Shown: positions 31,236 through 42,767, counted from the first letter of the stretch. The stretch: DNA of 64,000 nt from Nitzschia sp. pyKryTriq1 (GCA_956465555.1 OY101120.1:2474001-2538000); one strand, 5' to 3'. The notes: generated by a model not told the origin, from the sequence alone. Translations and numbers: made by a program.

Positions 31236-32127
31236 GTGGTGAGAAACTATCGGTGCTGCAGGCTACGCACGAATTGTAATCTCAATCTATAGATCGCCTC
31301 TCTACTACTTGTAGTAGAGTAGTAGACCTCTGGTTCTGGTACTGTACTTTCTAGCAGGCGAGAGTGTGAAAATTATGTGAGTAGCTCAACTAGTACTAGA
31401 CCGTTTTAATCCGTACTTTTTTCATCGACTTCACTATTAGTATCTTGAAGTTGTTAGTTTCGAGTTTGGCTACTATCTGACAGCGGCGTAGCAAGATAGA
31501 AGCGTCGAGCTGTAGGATCACTACTTGTACATAGTACGGTAGTACTATGGACTTAAAATTGGCCGCTTCGACTTTCGGCGGGTTCGCCAATAAAAGTTAA
31601 ATTGAACGACACGGGTGAAAGACAAACGCCGGTACAAGAAGTGGCTCATTCTTCGCCATTTCGTGCACGGAGGGGGTTTGTACGTACTTTGAATCACGGA
31701 CTACAATCTTCAATCTTGTACCGATTCCGATACGCGCGGTCTCATATTACCAGTATCGCACTGCGGGTACCAGTACATATTGATACGCCGGGACACCGCG
31801 GGTACGTGTACCGGTTCGTACGATCATAATATTATTGTTCACTCGCGTACCCTGTCGTTTTATTTCTCGGGCGGGGACATTCCTCCCATCGACCACTATC
31901 TACAGCACGGTAATAAGTACCAGTTGTGCAGTTATTATTCGATCATCATCCTTCGCCCTCACATACAGTAGGTCTATTCAATTCTGGCACAGGATAGATA
32001 GTAGATTGTTCTTGAGAGGGGTTTGAAAATCAAGCGTACCATCGCCACCGCTTCTGAAGTCCTTCTTTTCTGATTTAAAAAGTCAAAGAAGAGGCGGATC
32101 GCCCTGAAGATAAATCTGTTGAATAAG
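31236..32127. other. Intergenic, triplet- and palindrome-rich
   Basis: CTACTACTTGTAGTAGAGTAG near 31303-31323, ACTAGTACTAG near 31391, GTACGTACTTT near 31680 and ACCGGTTCGTAC near 31810. No gene supported. Confidence 0.5.
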
Positions 32128-35100
32128 ATGGGGCGAAGAAAAAAATCCTCACAACAAGGCACTAAAAACAATGGTCCTACTAGCCAGCTTCCAAATGGTG
32201 AGTCGTCCTTGCTGGGAGCCGATACTTGTACTGAGAATCCACCGATACCCTCGACAGCGAAAAGGAACACATCCGCGGACGATCAAGAGATGTTACAAGC
32301 AAAAATGAGAGCCATGGCCGGCGTTCCACCTGGTATCTCCAAAAAAGTATCAACCGCTGTACTTGTGTCAGAACCATCGGCTAGAGTTGTCGGAGCTTCT
32401 TCGACTCCTGTTCACAACAATGTAGTGCAAGATTTTCCCTCAACAATGTCCAGTCCCAGTTCTGCTGGTCCTGGAGCCCAAAGTGGCTATCGTGTGTCAC
32501 GGGAAATGGCTGAGAATCTCCAAGCATTCAATAGCACAACTAGTCCTCGTCCCGATGGCGAATTGAATTTGGCATCTCCAATCAAGGATCATCATGCAGT
32601 GAAAAGGAGCACCGCCGATGAAGAGCTCCAACAGGCAAAAATTAGAGCCATGGGTGGGGTTCTCCCTGGTATCTCGAAAAAAGTATCCACGGCTAAACTT
32701 GTGTCAGAACCATCGGCTAGAGTTGTCGGAGCTTCTTTGAGTCCTGTTCACAACAATGTAGTGCAAGATTCGCCCTCAACAATGTCCAGTCCCAGTTCTG
32801 CTGGCCCTGGAGCCCAAAGTAACTATCGTACGTCACGGGAAATGGCTGAGAATCTCCAAGCATGCAATACCACGAGTAGTCCTCGTCCCGATGGTGGATT
32901 GCAATTGGCACCTCCAATCAATGATAATCAAATATCGATTGCGGAATCAAAATATCCCCCGGACCTCTCTGACGATCAAAAGCTTTTGCAAGAAAAAATG
33001 AGAGCTATGGGTGGGGATGTCGCTGATCTTTCCAAACAAGTATCTATGGCTGTACTCGTGACAGAGTCATCGACTCAAGCTTCTGCTAGCTCTGATGATA
33101 TGGTAGCGGGCCCTCCTTCAACAATTGCAAGCTCCAATCCTGATCCTGCAACCCATACTAAGTATCGTGCCGCAAGGGAAATGGCCGAGTACGTCAAAGC
33201 ATCCAATGTCTCGAGTGGTCCTCGTCCCGATGGTGGCCTGCAAGTTGCACCTCCAATCGAGAACGAATGGGGCTCGCGCCCTTCGCTTCATGCTGGTACG
33301 GGTGATCATGTTGAAAACGCTTCTACCGATCAAATGGCACCAGCTCAAGTATCGCTCGCATCAGCGGTCGATACACTGAGGATCGCGGAACATTCCCGCG
33401 CATCTCTTGGCCCTAACTTGATGAGCAACGCCATCCCGAGCGACGAAGCCGGATCATCGGATAGTCAACCAGGGAGTCACTTTGGTCAAACATCAGGCCA
33501 ACGAAGGCCGCGAGACCGTACTAATAGAGGTCAGCGAATTGCTGACACGGACAAGAACACTCTACTGATTGATCGTCGAGCGGCTCCACAAGAAGGCAGC
33601 GACACGGTCGATATCGAGACCTCTCTGCACGAGCAAGCGAATGACAACCAGGAAGAATCGAATTTAGAGGCGCTTGCGGCGTCTGGGGGGCGTTTTGTTT
33701 CGGTTCAACGTAATGTGGTAAGTGGTGCCACGCTTCCAGACAATGATGCTTGGGTCGGGCCGACTCGCGTATCCAGGTCTCCTGCACAGGGCTATACGCT
33801 CAATGCAGCCGCCAAAGGAAGAAATGAAGGTGCCTCTATGACCCAAGATGGTTCTCTTCCCGGGGCCGTTTCGGTGCTCACACGAGCCGCAGGATCTCGA
33901 TATCGTCCAGCATGGAATGGCACCAACAACAGCCCCACTTCTCTTGTAGGGGGGAGCTCTCAACTGTTGTCCGGGTCTCATCACTCGTCGACGCCATCAC
34001 AAGGACTCGCACCAAGCGCTACAAGCACGCAGAACCCGAGTGCTCGGCATCTCAGCTCTAGGTCTGTACAGAACCCAGATGACTTGAGAGTTTACTCTCT
34101 CGAACAACGTGCCGCGGAAATGGACCAGTCCAATATCCCCCCCGAGTTGAGACAAGTTCGAAATTCGAACGGAAGACTAGCACCAATCATCTCTTGGTTT
34201 TCGCGAAACTCTCAGTCCACTGACAATGAGAACGACAACGAAGGAAAGGATTCTGATTCTGGGTGTATTGGTCGAAATCTGGTTTTGATCATCATCGGGG
34301 GCCTTGTTCTTGTCATTGGCCTGGGGGCCGGATTGGCCTTTGGACTTGGTGGCGGCGGTGACGACGACGACGATAAGCCTTCGACTTTAACTGCGAATCC
34401 CACGGCGCGACTTCCGCCTACTAGCGCTCCGACAACGGGCTTGACTACGATGACACCCACCGTGAATGTGGATTTTTCTCTCTTCCAATCGTATGTCGAC
34501 GATTTGTACGAAGATTTATCCATCTTTCAGGATGCCCGATCTCCCCAGTATCGAGCGATGGCGTGGTTAGCAGGCGATATGTCGAACCTGGATTTAGGTG
34601 AGGGGAAGATTAGAACTCTCTACGCACTGGCCGTTCTCTTTTACAGTACGAATGGCCCCAACTTTCTTGCCGATCCAACCTGGGATCAAACTGTTGGATT
34701 CCTCGGATCGACCGATGAATGCTCCTGGAATGGCCAAGACCAGAATGGTGTACCAATTGGCGTGTATTGTGACCCTGCTCAAAACGTCCAGTCACTGTAT
34801 CTCGGTAAGTGAAAACAACGAAAGGTCCGTTGTGACGATGTTTCCCCATGTTAGACAGAGTGCTAATCACCCGTTCCGTCGCCTTCTCCATGATTGACCC
34901 GCCTCCACCCATAGCCTCAAACAACCTAGTGGGATCCCTTCCTGAAGAGATCGGTGCATTGACGGCACTGGAACGTCTGCAGCTTGGTTTCAACTCTCTT
35001 TCTTCCACTATACCATCCAGTCTTTTCGAGCTCAGTAAATTGGCGGTCGTTGACTTGAGCACCAATTCTTTCTCAGGGACGATCCCAGATTCCCTTTCCA

Positions 35101-35783
35101 AGGCATCATCCTCACTCAGTACGCTGCATCTTGGATGGAATCAATTGCAAGGGCCCGTTTCTTCCTTGGATTCTTTCTGGGACAGCAGCGATTGTCCCTT
35201 GGAATTCCTGGTTCTTACGGATAACAAATTGAGTGGCACGTTTCCCTTGGAGAGCATTGCTGTGAACTGTACAAACCTACATTCGTTGAATCTCGAGTCG
35301 TCCGGTCTGACTGCTGGCGGAAGTCTTCCGTCGACAGGGCTGGAACAATTGACAATATTGAATCTCCGGCAAATGGGCCTGACAGGGATAATTCCCGATT
35401 CCATCTCAAGACTATCGCTTCTGAGCGCACTCATGCTGGACTTTAATGACCTCCAGGGGGCTATTCCCGAATCTCTCGGTCAACTGACCAATTTGACCGA
35501 ACTTTCACTGTCCAACAATCGCTTCGAGGGAGTTGTCCCGTCCTCCTTGGGTCAGTTGCAGCAGTTGACAATCCTGGATCTCGGGACCAATCTTTTGAGT
35601 GGGAGTCTCCCTCCCGAACTGGCGTTCTGCTCCAATTTGGAACGGGCGGAGTTCGAAGCCAACTTTTTGAGCGGAACCATGGACTTTTTCTGCCCTCGTG
35701 ATCCTGATCTGCTGATATTGCTCACGGCAGACTGTTCTAGTTTCGGCAATGTTGTTTGTTCCTGTTGCTCTGAATGCTTTTAG
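32128..35783 (+). CDS. LRR-transmembrane receptor-like protein with N-terminal repeats
   Basis: Exons 32128-34804 and 34915-35783 join over a 110-nt GTAAGT...CATAG intron that restores SLYLASNNLVGSLP, giving 1,181 residues. Start at the first ATG (MGRRKKSS). The N-terminal about 700 residues have no signal peptide, are hydrophilic and contain three tandem units of about 112-119 residues. Each has a KMRAMGG block, a (V/A)(S/T)xAxLVSEPSA block, and REMAEN...SPRPDG. One membrane helix follows (about 716-741, NLVLIIIGGLVLVIGLG...), then an acidic/Thr-Pro linker, and an LRR ectodomain of about eight plant-type repeats (LxxLxLxxNxLxGxIPxxL) closed by a Cys-rich cap (CSCCSECF). Such LRR-TM proteins are common in diatoms. 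There is no kinase domain, so any signalling role is inferred. LRRs start right after the intron. Confidence 0.88.
32275..33270 (+). repeat. Three tandem coding repeats of about 335-355 bp
   Basis: Units start near 32278, 32613 and 32968. The first two are the most alike (long identical DNA runs such as the stretch encoding SEPSARVVGAS and PSTMSSPSSAGPGAQS). The third is diverged but keeps KMRAMGG and PRPDGG. Confidence 0.8.
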
Positions 35784-36236
35784 TAGACGAATGTAAATTA
35801 TATGTCGCGTAGAAAACCTTTTTGAATTTTGCAATAATTGGATCTCTCTACTCTACTAGCTACTAGCTCTACTAGCTACTAGTGGCTATTAGTAGCTACG
35901 AGTACAATAGAAAGTACCAGGTACCGGTAGAGATTGCCTCCTTATTGTGTGAGGTGTGTTGTCAGGGAAGACGGGGGGCAGAAACGAAGGGGTGTCTTTG
36001 AACCCCCCCCCCCCCCCCAACAACAAAAAGCCGCGTCGGCCGGCATTCGCTCAACGGACCGAAAAAACAAACGACCGAAAAAACAAACGCACGACCGCAA
36101 TGATAAAAATGATCGCTGGACATAAGACTATGTACTGCGTACAAGCACCGTACGTACCGTTAGGATCATTTCAACTTTCACAGGTATTACATTATTAAAA
36201 TATTAGTCTACCGGCTGTAAAGTGAAAAGAAGAACA
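35784..36236. other. Intergenic with poly-C tract
   Basis: A 16-base C run at 36003-36018, CTACTAGCTACTAG words near 35853-35885 and GTACCGGTAG at 35921. It is upstream of the cysteine protease. Confidence 0.6.
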
Positions 36237-37733
36237 ATGTATCTCAAACAACTCTTACTGCAGCTCACTCTATTGCTGGGTTGGCTCTTTGTCAACGCCG
36301 CTGCTCAAGATGAGTCGTCGTCCTGTTCCGCCGATGAGATTGCAGCTTGTGCTCTGGAAGATCGCTTGTGTGTAGTGCAAGAAGTTGTGTCATCGGACGG
36401 TTCTTCTACAAATACTGCATCGTGTGGTCCTTGCGTAGAGGGATTTTTCGAGTGGGAACGAGTCGAAACAGGTTGTTTCAACATTTCGGACTTGACCTTG
36501 CAGGATTTCATCGAGGCGTTTTCTCCTGTCTACACGGATGAAGGCGACGATGAGGCGGGCGGGGACGGTAGCAGCAATAGCACCACGTTGCTGGAACGCC
36601 TCCAATTTTTAAAGCAATCGGCGGAATTCATTGGAGACTACTACCGTTCCCGAAACGCATCATCACTGCCAGTCGTGACAGTACAAGGAGAAGGAGGAGA
36701 CGGGGGAAACAGCACCACCAACAGCAGCTTTGAGTTTGGCTTGACTCCGTTTTCGGCCGATGGACCTACCGAGTACAAGCAGCGCTCGGGCTTTCAGGCG
36801 AATATTCCATTGGATGAAAACGCCGAAAGGATCCCGCTTTCTCCTTCAACAACGACGATGTCCGCGCAAGACTTGCCGGACAAGGTCGATTGGAGAGCCC
36901 GTGGAGCGGTCACAGAAGTCAAGGATCAAGGTCGTTGTGGATGTTGCTGGGCTATTAGTATGGTGGGAGCCATTGAAGGAGCGGCAGCCGCCAACAATGG
37001 CTACCTCCAGAACCTTAGCTGGCAGCAGCTCATTAGCTGCGATGCCAGCAACTTGGGATGCAATGGTGGAGCCATCGTTATCGCCTTGGGTTATTCGTGG
37101 CTTAATCAATTTGGGGGTTTGACTCGCAACAATGAATATCCGTACACGGACTATAATGGGGACACTACGTTTAACTGTCAGGTCGACTCCAAACCACTGG
37201 CCGTCACTGTCTCGGAACCCAGGATTGTTTTTTCTTTCGAAATTCCAGTTGATTTCGATACTCGAGTCCAGCTCATGAAAGAAGCCCTCCAAGTGGCCCC
37301 TGTGAGCATGGTAATCAAGAGTGCCTGCAATACTCTCTCCAACTATCGCAAAGGGATTTTAACTGACGATGGGGACTGTGCCTGTTCGGACACTAGTTGC
37401 ATCGACCATGCCATCTTGATGGTGGGGTACGACGACACCACCAATCCTCCCTCTTGGATTCTCAAAAACTCGTGGGGCACCTCTTGGGGAGAAGACGGCT
37501 ATTTCTACATCAGCCAACAAGCCAAGGGAGATTGGGGACTCTTTGGCGTAGTCAGTCAAGGCGTCCAAGCACAACTGGCTCAAAATGTGACGGCCCAAGT
37601 CGCAGATGATAGTGTGGACGAGCCTCTCAAGCCCTATGCTTGGGTCTTGATCGCTTTGGCAGCGGTGTGTGTGTGCTCGTGTGTGGCAGGCATTGTTCGC
37701 AAACAATTGTCAACCAAATCGGCTGAGGAGTAA
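36237..37733 (+). CDS. Papain-like cysteine protease (C1A) with C-terminal membrane anchor
   Basis: 498 residues from the ATG at 36237. The longer frame starts at a GTG and only adds five codons. A signal peptide is clear (about 1-23, leucine-rich, ending AAAQ). A pro-region of about 190 residues has an acidic Gly/Ser/Asn-rich insert. The mature domain starts near LPDKVDWRARGAV. The catalytic Cys is in DQGRCGCCWAIS (about 236), the His in CIDHAILMVGYD (about 390) and the Asn in LKNSWGTSWGEDGYF (about 409). CNGG, typical for the family, is present. After the domain comes a single membrane helix (about 462-485, AWVLIALAAVCVCSCVAGIV) and a short basic tail. Endolysosomal or cell-surface proteolysis is inferred. 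The membrane anchor is unusual for papain-family enzymes. Confidence 0.9.
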   Translation: MYLKQLLLQLTLLLGWLFVNAAAQDESSSCSADEIAACALEDRLCVVQEVVSSDGSSTNTASCGPCVEGFFEWERVETGCFNISDLTLQDFIEAFSPVYTDEGDDEAGGDGSSNSTTLLERLQFLKQSAEFIGDYYRSRNASSLPVVTVQGEGGDGGNSTTNSSFEFGLTPFSADGPTEYKQRSGFQANIPLDENAERIPLSPSTTTMSAQDLPDKVDWRARGAVTEVKDQGRCGCCWAISMVGAIEGAAAANNGYLQNLSWQQLISCDASNLGCNGGAIVIALGYSWLNQFGGLTRNNEYPYTDYNGDTTFNCQVDSKPLAVTVSEPRIVFSFEIPVDFDTRVQLMKEALQVAPVSMVIKSACNTLSNYRKGILTDDGDCACSDTSCIDHAILMVGYDDTTNPPSWILKNSWGTSWGEDGYFYISQQAKGDWGLFGVVSQGVQAQLAQNVTAQVADDSVDEPLKPYAWVLIALAAVCVCSCVAGIVRKQLSTKSAEE

Positions 37734-38944
37734 GCTGTGCACGTAGTCTAGAGAATATAAGGAGCTAGAGAACTACAGTAATCGAGTCAACACTCGTTGT
37801 GTTGGGATGTGCCCTGTCTGCGTACTATCGTCGACGATCCCCCCCCCGTATAGGGGATTCCGCTACCGGAGTACCGGTAGCAGAGACTCGCAAAAAATAA
37901 CAGGATTCTTCTTTCACCCTGTCGGGATCATCAGCTCTCTCTCTCTCTCTCTCTACTTACTCTCTTTACTGGTAGAGAGAGACTACTAAGGAGTAGTTCA
38001 CATCTCTGCTCTCTACGAGTACTCTTTAATCGCTCTCAACCGTCAAGGTAGCAACTAAATTAGACCGTGCACTTTTTCGCTGCTTTACGATATACTCTAC
38101 TAGTAGTAGTAGAGAGAGAGTGTGTGTGTGTGTGTGTGTTCTCTACTACAATACGAGTAGTCAATTACTTTACTGGCGTTTTTCTTACTGTTAGTGTAGT
38201 AGCTGGCAGCATAGTGCACAGTACAGTACGAAGTAGAGGTACTCGTACCGGTACGGTACCGTAGTGTTAGTGGAGACAAGCAAGAGGAAATAGGCAAAGA
38301 GCTTCCAAGAACATTTTTCTACTCTACTAGTAGTAGAGCAATCGGCAGAGGTTCCCAGGAGAACATCATCGAACATCGCCATTATTGAAGCACGATGATC
38401 TTGTTTTTGTAGTCTACGAAGTAGAACTATTATCATACCGATACAGTACTGGTACTACCGGCATACTGCTGGTGCTGTAATCGTATTCTCTCTGCCGTAG
38501 AGAGAGCTCTACTACTAGTAGTAGTAGAGAGCTATCGGTACTCTCTACACTACTCTACTCTACTACCAATAAGAGAGCAGAGTAGTAGAGAGAATAGATA
38601 TGAGTAATGTACCTGGTACAGCACATCGTACCGCCTGGCGCAACACGTGCATTATCATATTTTGCAAATACAGAAGCGGGGAAAATGGTTTATCCGGAGG
38701 CTTATACATTAATCATATGCCCACTTCAATCAGGTCGGTTTCGCTCAAGACCCACTTCTTTTTTCACATAACCAACTTGGAATCGTAATCGGACAATCGC
38801 GTGGTGGTTTGATATGTGTTCAACAATTTGCTGGTAGAAAGGCCCTATGCTACCGGTACTAGTACGGTAGTACATCGCGTCTTGTCACTAAAACCACAAC
38901 ATCTCACAAATCCCACAGCAACATTGAGTCCGTTTCACTTCACG
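37734..38944. other. Intergenic with CT and GT microsatellites
   Basis: CT repeat at about 37935-37953, GT repeat at about 38120-38139, a 9-base C run at 37839-37847, many CTACTAGTAG / TAGTAGTAG clusters (38100-38120, 38320-38340, 38505-38590), and ACCGGTAC near 37873 and 38247. No gene seen. Confidence 0.65.
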
Positions 38945-39349
38945 ATGAATATCCAAGTTTGCGTCTTCGATCTCTCTGCCATGGAGTGCGTCGGCAACAC
39001 CACCACCACCACAGACGAAGAAGATTGGAGTGTCAGTTTGGCTGCCCCTCTTCATGATGACGAGGATGGCGACTCAAATAAAAAAGAAGTGAAGAAAACT
39101 CCAGGTCATCTTCGTTGGCGCCGTCGAATGGAACGGCGAGGATCCAATGAAACTGCGGACTCCTTTAAACTCCGTACGAGCTGTCCTCGATTACTGAGAA
39201 GCAGGCGCCGCCAGCCGTCACAGCAAGCTATCTCTCCCCCTGCAAACATCACTCTGGACCAGACATCAGTCAAACCCTCCAGCACTACCGCAAACTCTAC
39301 CTTTATCCCAACTCCACGAAGGCAATCAATTTCCAACTGTGCTGCGTAG
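38945..39349 (+). CDS. Small hypothetical protein
   Basis: 134 residues from the ATG at 38945 (MNIQVCVFDLS). The sequence is acidic and Thr-rich first (TTTTTDEEDW), then strongly basic (RWRRRMERRG, RLLRSRRRQ), then Ser/Thr-rich. There are no membrane segments or known domains. The context GATGA before the ATG is acceptable and the upstream part of the frame has no features. It is convergent with the peptidase gene. It may be a real small basic protein or a chance frame. Confidence 0.35.
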   Translation: MNIQVCVFDLSAMECVGNTTTTTDEEDWSVSLAAPLHDDEDGDSNKKEVKKTPGHLRWRRRMERRGSNETADSFKLRTSCPRLLRSRRRQPSQQAISPPANITLDQTSVKPSSTTANSTFIPTPRRQSISNCAA

Positions 39350-39521
39350 TAACAGTCAGTTTCATGGTCTGCTGCACGAGCAGCCACGTCGCTACCGAGA
39401 ATTACTTTGTTGATTGGTAACTTTTAGCCAATGATTTTGATAGTCAGTTAACATTATGAAACTGTATATATCATTGAATAATAGTGCGAGGAACAAAGTC
39501 CTCGACTGTAAGAAAGCCTTC

Positions 39522-41765
39522 TCATCGGCTCCTATTAGCATTAGCACTCGCCGGTAATGAAAGACTGCTCCAGTAGTTTTCCACGGTCGGTTTCTTCCCT
39601 CCCAGCAAATCGTGTAGCATGATTTGAGGATCTCGAGCTCCTCCATGCATCAGCATGCCCTTCCACAACTTTTGCCCGGCACGACGGTCGAGCGACTGCG
39701 GATGAAAGAGTTCGTTCCAAATGGCACTGGCAAAGACTTGTGAGTACAAGTAGCCATAATACCCGGCGCCATAGGTAACAAAGTGTCCCACGTTGGTATA
39801 AAAATGAGACCCTTCCATGAACGGCGCTTGATAGTCCTTGTGGAGACGAGACCAAAGCTCCTGGGGTCGACCTGGTACTGAAGGTCCTCCAAAAATTTCT
39901 TGATCAAATCTCGACAATATGATTTGACTTTGCATTTCGAGGCATTTAAACTGATTCTGACTGGCAACAAGAGCCCGAATGGTCTCGTCCGGCAAGGACT
40001 GGCCGTTTTGTTGACAGAGTATAGGCAAGAATGTGGGATCCCAGACATAATGTTCCATCCAATGAGAAGGCGTTTCGACAAAATCCATGGCCGCTCGAGT
40101 TCCTGCCATGTGCTGAAAGTTGGTCCGACTCAACAGTGAATGCAGAGCATGTCCCATTTCATGAAAGAGCGTTTCTACCTCGGAATGGGACGACAAGGTG
40201 GCACTTCCCGAGTTCATGTTGCAGACCAACGCGACAATAGGCAGTTGATAGTCCGAATCTGGTCCACTGCTTCGACAGCCACAACGAACCGTGAAATGTG
40301 CAGCATGCGTGTACTTTCCGGGGCGAGGGTGTAAGTCCAGGTACATGGTGCCGAGAGGTTGTTCTGTTTGTTGGTCCCAAAAGGAAAATTTCCGAATTCG
40401 TTCTGCAGGATTCAACAATAAGGTATTGCCATCATCATCGTTAACATCCCAGGCTTCTCCCGGTGCCATGACTTGCTCTTTCATGTCAATACCGAATAAT
40501 CGCTCCACTAACAATTGCATAGCATTCAAACAGTTTTCCAATCCGAGATAAGGAGCGAGCTCATTTGGATCGACTCCCCATTGGGCTTTCAATAGTTTGG
40601 TATAAAATTTGACATCCCATGGTTCGATGATGGAGGATCCTTCCACTTGTGACTTGGCCCGACCCAACAATTCCAGGTCTGCCTTGTACTGGGGTTGAAT
40701 TTGTCGTTCGACATCTTGTAGAAACTGGAGTACACCCTCTGGCGATTGTGCCATTTTGTCTTGCAAACTCCTGGCCGCATAACTCTGAAATCCCAATGCA
40801 GTGGCGAGTTCATGACGTTGATGAATCAACGCGTCCAAGACATCTTTATTTTCCGGTGTATTGGTCATGCTTTCCCAGTAGACTTGTTTTCTCAAGTCCC
40901 CGTTGGTGGAAAAACTCGAAATCGAATGAGCAATCGGCGAGTCGGTGACAATTTGCAGTCTCTTATCGTCATTATCGCCATCATCGTAAACGGCCCCATT
41001 GGCTTCCAAGACATGTCGTGGCAAGACCGCTTCCACTGACGCGGCTGCATCACCATCTATCCAAAAGCGTTTGTGAGAATGGGTAATATTGTTCATCCAC
41101 AAGGTTTCGACATTGACGACATGCTCGTGCAAGGTTTGTACATTTGTACGCTGTTCTTCGGGCAAATGAATCCCATCCAATTCAAATTCCCGCTGCAATA
41201 AAAAACAAAATCGGGACTCTTCTTCGGTCAATTCCGTCCCATACTCTCTCTCGACCATGACCAGCGCTTGATATAAGCGTCGATCGGCATTCAACGTGGC
41301 AATGTACTGTTGGAGTTGTTGAAAGGTTTCATTGGCCACCTGCCGCCACTCGGCCGACGCATGAGCGGAGCGACACAATTCGGCAGCATCAATCACATTG
41401 CAAATCGTCTTTGAAATTTCGTCGAGTCGATACAAAGTTTCGACGGCGTGTGCGGCAGAAGTGAATGACTGCTGATCGGGAAGAATACCGGCCCGCAAAT
41501 CGTCGCTCTTGTGAATGGCGTCCTTGGCGAGACGGCGAAAATCAGCGGGGGTCACCAGACCTTCAATCGAAAATAAGCCAGGAGCAGCAGCAGCAGCAGG
41601 GCGTCGATAATTCTTTTCGCCATTCGAAGTCGTTGTAGCAGTGGCAAGAGAGCGTATTGGTGGTTGCTGCCACTGCAAAACATAAGGTTGCTGCCGTGGT
41701 GGTTGAGTGGTGAGGCGACGAGACACAAGGAGGAGTCGTCGACAAGTAGTAGTGGACCACAGCAT
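39522..41765 (-). CDS. MIPEP: Mitochondrial intermediate peptidase (M3 metallopeptidase)
   Basis: 747 residues, single exon. The N-terminus (about 1-50) is rich in Arg, Leu, Ser and Thr with almost no acidic residues, as expected of a mitochondrial presequence. PGLFSIEGL near residue 65 resembles the start of the mature MIP family. The M3 zinc site is HEMGHALH (about 535-542), with the third ligand Glu downstream in FVETPSHWMEHY. The C-terminal GGYYGYLYSQ-like stretch (YGAGYYGYLYSQVFA) is the substrate-binding loop of the family. In other eukaryotes this enzyme trims an octapeptide from precursors after the main processing peptidase has cut. An organellar oligopeptidase with broader specificity is the alternative. 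An 81-bp piece of this gene (41121-41201) recurs inverted at 42678-42758. Confidence 0.9.
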   Translation of the reverse strand: MLWSTTTCRRLLLVSRRLTTQPPRQQPYVLQWQQPPIRSLATATTTSNGEKNYRRPAAAAAPGLFSIEGLVTPADFRRLAKDAIHKSDDLRAGILPDQQSFTSAAHAVETLYRLDEISKTICNVIDAAELCRSAHASAEWRQVANETFQQLQQYIATLNADRRLYQALVMVEREYGTELTEEESRFCFLLQREFELDGIHLPEEQRTNVQTLHEHVVNVETLWMNNITHSHKRFWIDGDAAASVEAVLPRHVLEANGAVYDDGDNDDKRLQIVTDSPIAHSISSFSTNGDLRKQVYWESMTNTPENKDVLDALIHQRHELATALGFQSYAARSLQDKMAQSPEGVLQFLQDVERQIQPQYKADLELLGRAKSQVEGSSIIEPWDVKFYTKLLKAQWGVDPNELAPYLGLENCLNAMQLLVERLFGIDMKEQVMAPGEAWDVNDDDGNTLLLNPAERIRKFSFWDQQTEQPLGTMYLDLHPRPGKYTHAAHFTVRCGCRSSGPDSDYQLPIVALVCNMNSGSATLSSHSEVETLFHEMGHALHSLLSRTNFQHMAGTRAAMDFVETPSHWMEHYVWDPTFLPILCQQNGQSLPDETIRALVASQNQFKCLEMQSQIILSRFDQEIFGGPSVPGRPQELWSRLHKDYQAPFMEGSHFYTNVGHFVTYGAGYYGYLYSQVFASAIWNELFHPQSLDRRAGQKLWKGMLMHGGARDPQIMLHDLLGGKKPTVENYWSSLSLPASANANRSR

Positions 41766-42677
41766 TCTTCTTATTTTGGCTCGGTCTACTAGAGCTACTA
41801 GACTAGAGTAGAGAGAGCAACGCAGTAGACCATGGTATTCGACACCTACTACTAGCGGTATAAAGCATTGCTACCGGTATCTGCACAATATCCCCACGAT
41901 TTTTCTTTGGAAGATATGTAGCTCTAATATCCTTGAAGGAATCGCACCAGACGCAATTTCCCTTCGTTTTGGGGCGCAGACAGCGGTGCAGGTGGCACCC
42001 GGATCTACCTGGAATGATTTCAATCCGAGAGCATTCCGTGTCAAGAGGGATTCCGTTGACTCTACGTAACTACATACTATATTTACTGTGTGTAGACTAC
42101 ACGACAAAAGATGAACTTACGCGAATGCCCCCCCCCATTCTCTCCCTTTTTTTGCCCGCATTCGCGCACTTGCGCAAATGCCATCCCATTCTCTCCCTTC
42201 TATTCTCGCCCGGTCGCGAATCCTCCACCATTCTCGCCGAAGGCGGACCCTTATGCCTTATGCGCCGATCTGCCCCTGCCCCATTCGGCCCGACAATGTG
42301 GCAGAATGACTTTTTTTGCACGATGCTTAGAATCAGACTTTCCACGGCTACTAGTACGCAAACCGTGTCGTGCTGAACGGCTAGCGAAGACGGTAGACTA
42401 GCAGACCTTCGGTGAGATCAAAGAACCAAGCTGCGAGAAACCTGATCCAAGCCTGATCTGCCTCATAAATTTTGGTCAGCATGACCACGCCCAACTGCTC
42501 TCAGCCCGCGGGGTGTCTATGACCGCCAGGGTGAGTACGCGAAACTTAGAGCGCAGCCTAAACTAGATATTCTTTATTCGATTCGATTTCAATCTCAGCT
42601 CGTAGTGCCCATACAGGTACTTCGTTCTAACGAACGGATGATAATTTTGACTAATGGGAGTCAAATAATCTCTCAAG
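41766..42677. other. Intergenic next to a rearrangement junction
   Basis: It contains CTACTAG words near 41788, a C-rich stretch with loosely repeated CCCATTCTCTCCC words (42126-42240), and no supported gene. It ends at the peptidase-gene fragment. Confidence 0.5.
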
Positions 42678-42758
42678 TTATTGCAGCGGGAATTTGAAAT
42701 GGATGGGATTCATTTGCCCGAAGAACAGCGTATAAATGTACAAACCTTGCACGAGCAT
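42678..42758 (+). pseudogene. 81-bp fragment of the mitochondrial peptidase gene, inverted
   Basis: It reads LQREFEMDGIHLPEEQR then INVQTLHEH on the plus strand. This matches the peptidase gene at 41201-41121 (minus) with only about two base differences, then diverges at once on both sides. It is an isolated duplicated piece, not a gene. It sits about 10 bp from the OTU1 fragment. Confidence 0.85.
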
Positions 42759-42767
42759 ATGATGATA

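Noticed and set aside
37935-38140. CT and GT repeats as a CRISPR-like or tandem gene array
   Set aside because: Plain microsatellites without spacers; the genome is eukaryotic.
42126-42240. Loose CCCATTCTCTCCC repeats as a mobile element end
   Set aside because: No terminal inverted repeats or target duplication are visible; probably simple sequence.
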